This document shows positions 1 to 8,605 of a stretch of 64,000 bases of DNA, one piece after another. This DNA is from Planctomycetaceae bacterium (lineage in GTDB: Bacteria > Planctomycetota > Planctomycetia > Planctomycetales > Planctomycetaceae). Below the pieces are notes generated by a model. It was not told the origin of the DNA and did not search any database. It worked only from the letters and a program-made list of their open reading frames with translations. The stretch's first letter is position 1; each line of letters begins with the position of its first letter. The DNA is taken from positions 62,001-126,000 of the forward strand of contig JAWKUA010000011.1 of NCBI GenBank assembly GCA_041398785.1, given 5' to 3'. A program made the translations under genes and the position numbers.

Positions 1-866
1 CACCGCAGCCGGCGGCGATACAGGGCGATTCCCGCCGCGATGCTGAACAGCAGCACAACCGAAGACGGTTCCGGCACGGCAACGACGCTCAGACTTTCGC
101 CGAAACCCGCCATGATCAGGTTCATGTCGTCAATGTACGACGGAACGAACGTGTCGCCGGAACCGAGTTCTCCCAGCATCTCGTTCTGATACATGAACCA
201 GTGGATTCCCAACACAGCCGGACCGGACGGAGTCAGCACAAACGTCGGCGCGCCGGAGTCTCCGCCGGTGACGCGGGCTTCGTCGGCACCAAGTCCGGGG
301 ACGTCGTAATCAAAGATGAACACGTCGCCGCTGCCGCTTAACGCAGGGTCGCTGAAATTCGTGATCGACTGCGTGACGACGTTCCGCCCCATCCGCTGCG
401 ATGTCGGCGTCGCCGCCCCGCCGGTACGTCCGAACGTGGAAAACGTCAGACCCTCAGCACCCGACGGCGTCACGTCGGCAATCGCGTACTTCTCCACATT
501 GCTGCTGACGCTGCTGCTCAGACGTCCCAGCCACAGGTCCGAACCATCGATGCGCCAGCCCTGTGCGACCGTGTGACTCTCGCTCATACCACCGGGGTCA
601 TTGCCGTGGTAGAACGTCACATCGGCGTTCAAACCGGGATGAGCGTGCGACGCGGAAACGAAGAACGAGTCGCTGACCATCGTCGCCCACTGCGTACCGC
701 GTCCGACACCTGACCAGTTGTACGGATTTCCAATGAAGTCCGCGTGATTCGTGAAACGGTCGTGAAAATTCGTGTTGTATCCCTGAACAATCAGAGTTCC
801 CTGTGCCGCGGGAACCGACCACGCAGCGAGCGAAAACAGGCAAATCGAAATCCTGATGAAAGACAC
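1..866 (-). CDS. Secreted trypsin-like serine protease with PEP-CTERM anchor (3' end truncated by window)
   Basis: The reading frame runs off the left edge of the window. The GTG at 866 is preceded by AAAGGT at good spacing and gives a short signal peptide (MSFIRISICLFSLAAW, then SVPAAQG); longer in-frame starts exist at GTG 884 and ATG 965. The mature part has a trypsin-like triad arrangement: His in FFVSASHAHPG, Asp in SDLWLGRL and Ser in GGDSGAPTF, followed by VLGIHWFMYQ. The C-terminus has a PEP-CTERM sorting signal: VPEPSS, a hydrophobic stretch and a basic RRRLR tail. In this family the tail is recognised by an exosortase, which tethers or sorts the protein at the cell surface. I infer an exported, surface-retained peptidase. 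The substrate is unknown. Confidence 0.7.
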   Translation of the reverse strand, partial: MSFIRISICLFSLAAWSVPAAQGTLIVQGYNTNFHDRFTNHADFIGNPYNWSGVGRGTQWATMVSDSFFVSASHAHPGLNADVTFYHGNDPGGMSESHTVAQGWRIDGSDLWLGRLSSSVSSNVEKYAIADVTPSGAEGLTFSTFGRTGGAATPTSQRMGRNVVTQSITNFSDPALSGSGDVFIFDYDVPGLGADEARVTGGDSGAPTFVLTPSGPAVLGIHWFMYQNEMLGELGSGDTFVPSYIDDMNLIMAGFGESLSVVAVPEPSSVVLLFSIAAGIALYRRRLR

Positions 867-1509
867 GCTCTGACCTTTGGACACGTGGAATCGCCGATGA
901 CCGGAACAGCGGCGTCGGGAACTCACTGACTCCGTCCGCTTATTAGCACCGACGCGCGAAGGCATGTCAACGACCGTATATCCGGTGAATTCCTGCTTCC
1001 GGGCAACTCGTGCGAGTTGACGCATTTTCTCACAGCCCTCAACGCCGCCAGTGCCGTCACGCAACGGCCCCCCGAACGCACACCTCGGGCTCCGGCGAGC
1101 TGCGCGACGTCAGTTCGCAATCGCCGCCGCCGAACGCCGAACCAGTGATCGAATACAGCGAACGCGGACTCACGTCGCAACCCTGCCGATTGTCGTGCCG
1201 TTCCGTCGGAAACGGAACACCGACCGCCGAGCGTCCACGTTGGCTACCTGAGTTTGTGGCAGTCGCTGCGGGCAGCGATTCCGGGACTGCTGAACGAAAG
1301 TTCGCCCGCCCACACGGCTTGTCTCGCTCACGTCGCCTGCGAATGTCAAGCGATGATGCGAATCAGACAGGCATTGCGATCGCATGGCGGAACGACCGAG
1401 CAGTGTTTGGCCGCGAAATCTCCGCACGCGGTTTGCGCCAACGAGATGTACCACCCGCTCTTGACTCCCGTGCCGGGTGGTGTCGCAGCAGCCGTATCAA
1501 AGTCGGCGA
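867..1509. other. Non-coding stretch with one copy of a 60-bp direct repeat
   Basis: Several overlapping open frames exist on both strands, but none has a recognisable domain, a convincing ribosome binding site or a protein-like composition. The only structure I see is the first copy of an imperfect direct repeat at about 1116-1179. Confidence 0.5.
1116..1179 (+). repeat. Direct repeat copy 1 (about 63 bp)
   Basis: This segment matches 2680-2742 with only a few substitutions and a one-base gap. Shared blocks include AACCAGTGATCGAA and AGCGAACGCGGACTCACGTC. The two copies flank the PIN-toxin region at a distance of about 1.5 kb. Confidence 0.7.
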
Positions 1510-1722
1510 TTAGCGGGCTGCCGGAGAACTCTTTCCAATTGAAACGGCGCTGTCTGCGACTCCGGGTGTTTCGCATTGCTCTGCCTTCGTGCCGGGATCG
1601 ATCGCCCGCGACGCTTCATCGGGCCATCGATTGTTGATCGCGGCGATCAGTGTGCGGATGTTGTGTCCGGCCTGCGCCGACATTTCTTTTCGAACGCGTC
1701 GGACCTCGTTGTAGCTATCCAT
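1510..1722 (-). CDS. Small protein translationally coupled to the PIN toxin
   Basis: This is a 70-residue protein beginning MDSYNEVRRVRKEM. Its ATG (1722-1720) overlaps the last codons of the PIN-domain gene, so the two are probably translated together. Short charged proteins with an EEVRRIRxEM-type start often follow PIN-domain genes in cyanobacteria and planctomycetes. Whether this is the antitoxin or an accessory is not clear from sequence. The C-terminal third looks poorly conserved. An upstream ATG at 1737 in the same frame is possible but would lie deep inside the toxin gene. Confidence 0.55.
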   Translation of the reverse strand: MDSYNEVRRVRKEMSAQAGHNIRTLIAAINNRWPDEASRAIDPGTKAEQCETPGVADSAVSIGKSSPAAR

Positions 1723-2200
1723 TGACCGCTTCCTCATTCAGCAATTCCAGTGGAGTGACCAGCGCCGGGTTTCCCAATCCCAGTATATCGTTGACACGCC
1801 GGATGTGGCCAAACTTGTTCGCGTTGGCGATGTGGCGGCAGTTCCATGTCACCAGGAAGTCGCACCGGTGAAAGGAGGCCGCAGCGAGGTGCAGGGCGTC
1901 GCCGCCAGGATCATTGGGCATGACGTGATGCGAAATGTACGAGTCAACCACTTCGGCAACGGCATCATTCAGTGCCAGCATTGGAATTCGAGCAGCCAGT
2001 GCGAGCATTTCTGCCTTGTTCGGAAACTCCCCGGCGTCGAGTTCGGATTTGACAGCGAGGCTCGTTACGAGCTCGTCGGTACCAAGGAGCGCAGCGTCAA
2101 GCCACCGCCGGGACCAATTCTCGCGAGCCACCATTTCAGGCTCGGTCCGAGCATTGAAGTAGAAGCTGAAAATGGTGGTTTCAACGTAGATGCGTGCCAT
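1715..2200 (-). CDS. PIN-domain toxin (VapC-like ribonuclease)
   Basis: The 161-residue protein starts MARIYVETTIFSFYF, where the Glu in place of the usual first Asp (YxDTxxxS) still gives an acidic first-site residue. It continues with an internal acidic helix (SLAVKSELDAGEF) and the later PNDPGGDALHLAAA and TWNCRHIANANK motifs typical of PIN nucleases. PIN toxins are metal-dependent endoribonucleases, usually of tRNA or rRNA. The start has a GAGG sequence about ten bases upstream. It overlaps the small downstream gene at 1722. No clear antitoxin is seen upstream, which is unusual for VapBC order. Confidence 0.8.
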   Translation of the reverse strand: MARIYVETTIFSFYFNARTEPEMVARENWSRRWLDAALLGTDELVTSLAVKSELDAGEFPNKAEMLALAARIPMLALNDAVAEVVDSYISHHVMPNDPGGDALHLAAASFHRCDFLVTWNCRHIANANKFGHIRRVNDILGLGNPALVTPLELLNEEAVNG

Positions 2201-2945
2201 TGCGCTTGGGCCTCGATTTCAGCCGCGAAACTGCGGCGACCACACGACTGCCGCGGAAGAGGTCATGTAAGCGCCCCGGAGCGATGTCGACATCACCGAG
2301 CCTGATGCGTGTGGGTTACGCAAGGCACAACCGAGGACGTCCGGGAGTGCCCGAAACGCACCTTGAATTGCCGGCTGCACGTCGTCATCAACCTGCGGAC
2401 CTGTCTCGGCCATGCGTTAACAAGCGAACTCATTGACCCCGATTCGGAAGGAGCGGTGCTGATGGACAAATCGTGGTTTGAACATTGCCGTATCGTGAGT
2501 CGTTATGGGACGGCAGCCGCGAATCGGTGCTCTGCAAAACGAATTTCATACCGAAGCGACCCTGAATGCAGCTTACATCCTGATGCCGGCGTCGTCATCT
2601 GCAATCTCGCGGGCGGAACGGTCGTGAGGTGGCATCAGGCTGCAAAGAAACTGCAACGACGGGTTGCGCACCATCAGTCCGCAATCATCACCGCCGAACG
2701 CGGAACCAGTGATCGAACACAGCGAACGCGGACTCACGTCGCGCGGCTCACTCTGCATGCGAGCGTGAACGGGCTTTTGCTGCGCCGGCGGGTGGCTTTT
2801 CGGCGGTGGTTTTCAGCGGTGGTTTTCAGCGGATGTCTGCTGTGTCGCGGATCGGATTTTCTTCCGCTAACATTTGCCGGCCCTGAACGAAGTAGCTCTT
2901 ACACGGCTGAATCGACACTGAAACTGAACTGACCGGAGAACACAG
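2201..2945. other. Intergenic stretch, no supported gene
   Basis: A 207-codon plus-strand frame (2309-2932) covers most of this region, but it has no motif and an arginine-rich, low-complexity translation typical of antisense or non-coding GC-rich DNA. The second copy of the 63-bp direct repeat lies inside it. Confidence 0.5.
2680..2742 (+). repeat. Direct repeat copy 2 (about 63 bp)
   Basis: Second copy of the repeat described at 1116-1179, in the same orientation. No terminal inverted repeats or target-site duplication are obvious, so I do not call it an insertion sequence. Confidence 0.7.
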
Positions 2946-4070
2946 ATGGGACTGTTCGACAAGCTGCGTGCGGAACTGATTGATATCGTCGAGTGGGTCG
3001 ACGACTCACGGCACACGCTGGTCTGGAGATTTCCCCGCTACAACAACCAGATCAAAAACGGAGCTCAGTTGATCGTGCGGCCGGGCCAGGTGGCGGTGTT
3101 CGTGCATCGCGGACAGATCGCGGACGTGTTCGAACCCGGCCACTACGAATTGAAAACGGATAACCTGCCGATCCTGAGCACCATTGCCGGCTGGAAATAC
3201 GGCTTCGACAGCCCGTTCAAGGCGGAAGTGTATTTCGTCAGCACTCGTCAGGTGACGGACCTGAAATGGGGCACGCCGAATCCGATCATGCTGCGGGATC
3301 CGGAATTCGGACCGATTCGTATTCGGGCCTTCGGAACATATGCGGTCAAAGCCGTCGAACCGAAGGCTCTGCTGAAGGAACTGGTCGGCACGGACAGCGA
3401 GGTCGGCACCGACGAAGTGACCGAACTTCTGCGAGCCATCATCATCAGCACGTTCGCGGACGTGATCGGCAAGTCACAGATCGCCGCGCTGGATCTGGCC
3501 AGCAAGTATCAGGAATTCGGCGAAACTCTGCGGAAGGAAGTTCAGGAACGCATCGACGACGAGTATGGCCTGGAAATTCCGCAGTTGTTCATCGTCAACA
3601 TTTCGCTGCCGGAGGCCGTCGAAAAGGCACTGGATACTCGCACCAGCATGGGCGTGATCGGCGACATGAACAAGTTCCAGCAATACCAGATGGGGCAGGC
3701 AATGACGGCGGCGGCCGAGAATCCTTCTGGCGGGGGAGCTGCGGAAGGCATGGGACTGGGCCTGGGCTTTGCGATGGCCGGAAAGATGATGAATCCCGGA
3801 ATGATGGGCGGCGGACCGATGGCCGGAGGAGCCCCTGCTGCCGGAATGACGCCGCCTCCGCCACCCGTTGCCATGTGGCACGTGGCGGTGAATGGCCAGA
3901 CAACGGGACCATTCAGTCCCCAGCAGATGGCCGCGGGAATTGCCGGCGGAGAAGTTACAGCGCAGACACTGGTCTGGTCGAACGGTATGTCCGGCTGGGT
4001 TCCGGCGGGCCAGGTTCCTCAGCTTTCGAATGCGTTCGGAGCCGTTCCGCCACCACCGCCGGCACCGTAA
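2946..4070 (+). CDS. SPFH-domain protein with C-terminal GYF_2 domain (YdjI-like)
   Basis: A GGAGAA sequence sits just upstream of the ATG. Residues about 1-270 form an SPFH/virion-core-like protein: the opening MGLFDKLRAELIDIVEWVDD, the VRPGQVAVFVHRGQ strand and a long helix (IAALDLASKYQEFGETLRKE) are characteristic. A Gly/Met/Pro-rich linker (about 255-315) leads to a GYF_2 domain (about 318-365; WHVAVNGQTTGPFSPQQM and WVPAGQVP). SPFH proteins assemble at membranes. The Bacillus relative YdjI belongs to the PspA stress operon and is recruited by the membrane protein YdjG. A zinc-ribbon membrane protein resembling YdjG is encoded at 4758. The functional link is inferred. Confidence 0.8.
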   Translation: MGLFDKLRAELIDIVEWVDDSRHTLVWRFPRYNNQIKNGAQLIVRPGQVAVFVHRGQIADVFEPGHYELKTDNLPILSTIAGWKYGFDSPFKAEVYFVSTRQVTDLKWGTPNPIMLRDPEFGPIRIRAFGTYAVKAVEPKALLKELVGTDSEVGTDEVTELLRAIIISTFADVIGKSQIAALDLASKYQEFGETLRKEVQERIDDEYGLEIPQLFIVNISLPEAVEKALDTRTSMGVIGDMNKFQQYQMGQAMTAAAENPSGGGAAEGMGLGLGFAMAGKMMNPGMMGGGPMAGGAPAAGMTPPPPPVAMWHVAVNGQTTGPFSPQQMAAGIAGGEVTAQTLVWSNGMSGWVPAGQVPQLSNAFGAVPPPPPAP

Positions 4071-4082
4071 ACCTACACCATG

Positions 4083-4421
4083 CTACTGGCCGGTGAGTTT
4101 GTTCAGTTCGTCCAGCAGCCTCGCAAGCTCCTGGTCGGCAACACGACCGACCTGCGTTCCAATCTGACTCCGATCAATAGCGACGCACTGAAACACGAGT
4201 GCAACAGAGTCATTTTGCAGCCCGGATTGGGAAGTCGCGATAATCATGACGGTGCCAGCGAATCGCAATGCCGTCTGCGTGCTGGTCAACGGAACCAGCA
4301 AGACGGTTGGCAGTCTGCCACCGTAACGGTCATCCTGGATGATGACTGCGGGACGTCGTCCACGCTGAGACCTGCCGCCTGAACCCTGAAGTTCAACCCA
4401 ATGAATGTCGCCGGGCTTCAC
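4083..4421 (-). CDS. MazF/PemK-family toxin (endoribonuclease)
   Basis: The 112-residue protein has the MazF fold motifs: MKPGDIHWVELQGSGG at the start (PGDI strand), RGRRPAVIIQDD (the conserved R-P-A/V-I-I segment) and LLVPLTSTQTALRF with the catalytic S/T loop. Members cleave mRNA at short motifs. The GTG start at 4421 overlaps the stop of the upstream antitoxin by four bases (GTGA), indicating translational coupling. The cassette lies on the minus strand between two plus-strand genes that look functionally related. Confidence 0.85.
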   Translation of the reverse strand: MKPGDIHWVELQGSGGRSQRGRRPAVIIQDDRYGGRLPTVLLVPLTSTQTALRFAGTVMIIATSQSGLQNDSVALVFQCVAIDRSQIGTQVGRVADQELARLLDELNKLTGQ

Positions 4422-4630
4422 TGGTCCTCATGCTCCAATTTCTCAATCAACCGCCACGTGTCGGTGCCGGCGCGCTGCCATTCCGAAAGCTCCTGCTGCA
4501 GTTCAGGCGTGATTTCGTCGTGGCGGACAACGATGTTTACGCAGGTCCCTTCCGGCAACTCACCTCCCGTTTGGGGTACAACAACACCATTCCTGACAAT
4601 TCCCTGAATGATTCGCTCATTAACAGCCAT
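4418..4630 (-). CDS. Antitoxin partner of the MazF-like toxin
   Basis: The 70-residue protein has an N-terminal AbrB/DUF104-like strand pattern (IIQGIVRNGVVVPQTGGELPEGTCVNIVV) and an acidic C-terminal helix (ELQQELSEWQRAG, then LIEKLEHEDQ) suited to wrapping the toxin. Such proteins bind their own promoter and neutralise the toxin. Order (antitoxin first, four-base overlap) and size fit a type II module. The exact antitoxin family is not certain. Confidence 0.75.
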   Translation of the reverse strand: MAVNERIIQGIVRNGVVVPQTGGELPEGTCVNIVVRHDEITPELQQELSEWQRAGTDTWRLIEKLEHEDQ

Positions 4631-4757
4631 GCGATTGTTCCGTGCTTATCGTTGACGCTTTCCAGGTTCAATCATAGTTTGTCACCGAACCGGCGACCAG
4701 ACCTTGGTAGGTCGTCTGACACGGACAGTGCGTGATCCAGGTGGGCTACAAAGCATT

Positions 4758-5999
4758 ATGGCTGAGCAGTCTTCGACTTCGGACGATATGCCCGTCCTGC
4801 CACCCCTTCCCGTTCCAAATCCCGCGGATTTCGACGGACCGCTGGACCTGCGCCGCCGTGATGCTCGCGTGGGAGACGCGGGGCAGACGTTTGATGCCGG
4901 CGAAGGGCGAATTTTCCCGTGCGAAAACTGCGGCGCCGATCTGGAATTCAACATCGGCGACCAGGCTCTGGCGTGTCCGTATTGCGGCCACGTCAAACAG
5001 ATTGATCTTCCCGATGGCGCAACGCTGCAGGAACAGGATTTTCACGCCATGCTGGAAAAGATCCGGCAGTGGCGAGAAGCGGCCGCTGAATCCGGCTCGG
5101 AGACCACTGCGGTCAGCGCACAGCGTCGTGAGCTTCGCTGCGATTCCTGCGGCGGTAACGTGGAATTCGTCGGAACTCTGACCAGTACGCACTGCCCGTA
5201 CTGCGGGTCGCCGATGCAACTGGAAAAAGCTCACAAGGCCGAACAGCGGCGAGTTCCCGTCGACGGAGTGCTGCCGTTCCAGATCGAAAAACAACACGCG
5301 GAACAGAATCTGAAGCACTGGGTCAGTTCGCGATGGTTCGCTCCCAACAGGTTTCACAAACAGGGAGCGACCGGTCGGTTTAACGGAGTCTACCTGTCGT
5401 ATTACACGTTCGATTCGATGACCTACACGGCCTACAGCGGCCAGCGCGGCGAATACTACTGGGTAACGGTCGGCTCCGGAAAGAATCGCCGTCGCCAGCG
5501 CAAGACTCGCTGGTACCCCGCCAGTGGCCGATTCCAGAGATTCTTCGACGACGTGCTGGTGCTGGCCAACACGGGACTTCGGCGAGACTTCATGCTGGCT
5601 CTGGAACCCTGGCCATTGCTGAAAGTTGTGCCCTTCAATCAGCAGATGCTGGCCGGCTATCTGGCTCGCACCTATGACATCGAACTGGATACCTGCTTCA
5701 CGGATGCGAAGGGTCGCATCGATTCTGCTATTCATTCCGAAGTCTGCCAGCGAATCGGCGGCGATACTCAGCGAGTCGACAGCATCAACAGCAAGTACGA
5801 AGCCGTCACGTTCAAGCACCTGCTGCTGCCGGTCTGGCTGCTGGCCTATCAGTACCGCGAAAAGACGTATCAGGTCTTCATCAATGCCGCCACCGGCGAA
5901 GTTCAGGGCGAACGACCCTACAGCGTCTGGAAGATCGCCTTCACCGTTATCGCGGGACTTGCCTTAGCCGGAACGATTTACGCACTGACGCAACGGTAG
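4758..5999 (+). CDS. Double zinc-ribbon membrane protein (YdjG/TFIIB-type zinc ribbon)
   Basis: The 413-residue protein has two zinc ribbons: CENCGADL with ACPYCGH near residues 55-80 and CDSCGGNV with CPYCGSPM near 130-155. A beta-rich middle region follows (SYYTFDSMTYTAYSGQRG, ending in VTFKHLLLPVWLLAY), then a single C-terminal membrane helix (WKIAFTVIAGLALAGTIYAL). I use the ATG at 4758; a TTG 18 codons upstream is also in frame. Similar proteins are loosely annotated as TFIIB-type zinc ribbon or helicase-like, and Bacillus YdjG is the best functional analogue, anchoring YdjI/PspA at the membrane. The SPFH gene at 2946 supports that reading. Confidence 0.7.
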   Translation: MAEQSSTSDDMPVLPPLPVPNPADFDGPLDLRRRDARVGDAGQTFDAGEGRIFPCENCGADLEFNIGDQALACPYCGHVKQIDLPDGATLQEQDFHAMLEKIRQWREAAAESGSETTAVSAQRRELRCDSCGGNVEFVGTLTSTHCPYCGSPMQLEKAHKAEQRRVPVDGVLPFQIEKQHAEQNLKHWVSSRWFAPNRFHKQGATGRFNGVYLSYYTFDSMTYTAYSGQRGEYYWVTVGSGKNRRRQRKTRWYPASGRFQRFFDDVLVLANTGLRRDFMLALEPWPLLKVVPFNQQMLAGYLARTYDIELDTCFTDAKGRIDSAIHSEVCQRIGGDTQRVDSINSKYEAVTFKHLLLPVWLLAYQYREKTYQVFINAATGEVQGERPYSVWKIAFTVIAGLALAGTIYALTQR

Positions 6000-6144
6000 C
6001 GCGCCGCCACGAACGTTTTCCGGCAGCAAAAGCGCCGACTCGAAGATGGACGAACCATCGAACCCGGTGGTCTGATTTTCCTGTCCGCAATGGTCCTGTT
6101 TCGATCTCGCGGCGCGGCTGCAGCGACACCTTGCCGCTGGCTTC

Positions 6145-6183
6145 GCGCAAGTTGACGACAGAACTGCCTTTTCGCAAACTCAC
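6145..6183 (+). repeat. Short dispersed repeat copy
   Basis: A segment with CAAGTTGACG and TTTCGCAAACTCA in fixed order recurs at about 13249-13286 in the same orientation. Both copies lie in intergenic DNA just ahead of genes for large exported enzymes. Function unknown. Confidence 0.5.
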
Positions 6184-6233
6184 CATCGACCTGTCGCCTT
6201 ACCCGCTTCCCCACTGCTCACGGGAATCCTTCC

Positions 6234-8582
6234 ATGAAGCCCGCTCGAACGCTGCTGAGTCTGATCCTGCCGCCGCTCGCGATTTTCTGTATTCCCAATG
6301 TTCGTGCCGCCGAAGAACCTGTCGCGCCGGCAAACATACAGGCGCTGACGATGGAAGGTGACATCGCGTCGCAGCTTGTCGACGGTGTTGATCGGTTTCT
6401 GCTGAACCAGATCGACAGGGCGGCCGATCGTCGCGACGAATTCTGGAACTTCGACACGTCGTCCGCCGCGGCTTTCAATAAATCGATCCGGCCCAACCGC
6501 GAACGGCTGGCGAAGATTCTTGGTGTTTGCGATTCGCGAGTCCCGTTCGAATCTCCGGAACGGATCGCGACCGTCGCCGACAGCAAGCTGGTGGCTCTGA
6601 CGAACAAGTACCGCGTGTTCGCCATTCGCTGGCCGGTGCTGGCCGATCCGGCTCCGTCGGCCGGGAACCTGGTTTCCATCTACGGTGAAGGATTGCTGCT
6701 GGTTCCGACAGGCGACGTGATCGCTGACGTCGTCGCGATTCCTCACGCCGATCATTCGCCCGAACAGATCTGCGGGCTGGCCGAAGGCATTCCGGCCGAG
6801 TCGCAGTATGCTCGCCGCCTGGCGGAATCAGGCTGTCGTGTTGTCGTTCCGACCATCATCAGCCGGCAGCGAAGCAAGCGAAATGGTCGAGCCGACCTGA
6901 CCGATCGCGAGTACCTGTATCGCTCCGCGTTCGAACTGGGCCGGCATCTGATCGGCTACGAACTGCAGAAGGTCTTCGCCGCGATCGACTGGTTTGAAAG
7001 GGATGCGGGCGACGGTGATGCGAAGATCGGAGTCATCGGCTACGGCGAAGGAGGCATGCTGGCGCTGTACTCTGCGGCGCTGGACACTCGCATCGACGCG
7101 GTCTGTGTTTCCGGCGCGATGGGCTTCGATCACGATTTGTGGAAGCAGCCACTCGACCGCAACGTGTTCGGCCTGCTAAGGGAATTCGGCACGGCGGAAC
7201 TGGCGACGATGGTTCAGCCGCGTCGCCTGATTACAGACTTCACCAACGCACCTGAACTGGAGCTTGCCGGCAACGGTGGAGCACCGTCCGTTCTGATAAC
7301 ACCGCCGGTGCAGCAGGTCCGGGATCAACTGGACGCAGCCGCTCAGGTTGCCGCCAGGCTGATGGACTCCGGCGCGCAGAAGGTCGGTATCACGAACCAC
7401 TTCGGCGACACGCGAACGTTCTGTGACACGGTACTTGGGCTGTTCGTAGCGTCCGTTGCCGGGGACGCCGCGGACGCCGATCGAATTCGCGACTCGGCCA
7501 CTACATCTCCGGCAGAACTGTCCGATCGAACGGAAATCATCGCGACGCGTCACCAGCGGCAGTTGGAAGAAATCGATCGCCACAACCAGGCTCTGCTGCG
7601 CGAAAGTCCGTTCGTTCGAGACGACTTCATGAAAGCTCTCGACACCAGCTCCGTCGACGCCTACGAAGCCAGCGTCGAGAAATACCGCGACATTTTCCAC
7701 AAAGACGTTATTGGAGAATTCGAGGAACCGCTGCTGCCGTTCAATGCTCGTTCCCGAAAGTCCTGGGACACGGAACGCTGGACCGGCCACGAAGTCGTGC
7801 TGGATGTGTTCCCGGACGTGATCGCCTACGGAGTTCTGCTGATTCCGAAAGATCTGAAGCCCGGCGAAAAACGGCCCGTTGTTGTCTGCCAGCATGGCCT
7901 GGAAGGCCGGCCGACCGACACGTTTCTGGACGATCACCGAGCCTACCACGACTTTGCTTCGAAGCTCTGCGAACAGGGATTCATCACGTTCGCTCCGCAG
8001 AATCTGTACATCTTTGAAGACCGCTTTCGCACTCTGCAGCGGAAGGCGAATCCACTGGGCAAGACTCTGTTTTCGGTCATCGTGCCCCAGCATCAGCAGA
8101 TTGTGAACTGGCTGAAGACACAACCGTTCGTCGACAGCGAACGGATCGCTTTTTACGGCCTGAGCTATGGCGGCAAGTCGGCGATGAGAATTCCGGCTCT
8201 GGTAACCGACTACTGTCTTTCCATCTGCTCTGCGGATTTCAACGAATGGGTGCTGAAGAATGCCACCACTCGTCACAACTTCAGTTACGTCTGGACCGGG
8301 GAATACGAAATCTTCGAATGGGACCTGGGCAGCACGTTCAACTATTCCGAAATGGCGGCGCTGATCTGTCCGCGTCCGTTTATGGTGGAACGAGGCCACT
8401 TTGACGGAGTCGGCGAAGACGAGTGGGTTGCGTTTGAATTTGCGAAGGTCCGACGTCTCTACGCGGCAAAGCTGGGAATCCCGGACCGCACGGAAATCGA
8501 ATGGTTCGTCGGTCCTCACACGATCAATGGCCAGGGCACGTTTCGGTTTCTACGCCGGCATCTCGATTGGCCGGAACAGTAG
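6234..8582 (+). CDS. Exported tandem alpha/beta-hydrolase (acetylxylan esterase/dienelactone hydrolase-like)
   Basis: A signal peptide covers about residues 1-25 (LLSLILPPLAIFCIPNVRAA). Two hydrolase-fold domains follow. In the first (about 100-400) the nucleophile elbow reads GVIGYGEGGML, with Glu where Ser is expected, so it is probably inactive or altered. The second (about 500-780) has a normal elbow IAFYGLSYGGKSAM, the oxyanion strand VVVCQHGLEG and a likely catalytic His in GPHTINGQG. Size (782 residues) and layout match large planctomycete secreted hydrolases linked to polysaccharide or ester breakdown. The substrate is not predictable. It stands alone with no close operon partner. Confidence 0.75.
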   Translation: MKPARTLLSLILPPLAIFCIPNVRAAEEPVAPANIQALTMEGDIASQLVDGVDRFLLNQIDRAADRRDEFWNFDTSSAAAFNKSIRPNRERLAKILGVCDSRVPFESPERIATVADSKLVALTNKYRVFAIRWPVLADPAPSAGNLVSIYGEGLLLVPTGDVIADVVAIPHADHSPEQICGLAEGIPAESQYARRLAESGCRVVVPTIISRQRSKRNGRADLTDREYLYRSAFELGRHLIGYELQKVFAAIDWFERDAGDGDAKIGVIGYGEGGMLALYSAALDTRIDAVCVSGAMGFDHDLWKQPLDRNVFGLLREFGTAELATMVQPRRLITDFTNAPELELAGNGGAPSVLITPPVQQVRDQLDAAAQVAARLMDSGAQKVGITNHFGDTRTFCDTVLGLFVASVAGDAADADRIRDSATTSPAELSDRTEIIATRHQRQLEEIDRHNQALLRESPFVRDDFMKALDTSSVDAYEASVEKYRDIFHKDVIGEFEEPLLPFNARSRKSWDTERWTGHEVVLDVFPDVIAYGVLLIPKDLKPGEKRPVVVCQHGLEGRPTDTFLDDHRAYHDFASKLCEQGFITFAPQNLYIFEDRFRTLQRKANPLGKTLFSVIVPQHQQIVNWLKTQPFVDSERIAFYGLSYGGKSAMRIPALVTDYCLSICSADFNEWVLKNATTRHNFSYVWTGEYEIFEWDLGSTFNYSEMAALICPRPFMVERGHFDGVGEDEWVAFEFAKVRRLYAAKLGIPDRTEIEWFVGPHTINGQGTFRFLRRHLDWPEQ

Positions 8583-8605
8583 CAGGCCGGTAGCAGGTCC
8601 AACTC

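Noticed and set aside
2309..2932. 207-codon plus-strand frame
   Set aside because: No motif, arginine-rich composition, and it contains a copy of a non-coding direct repeat.
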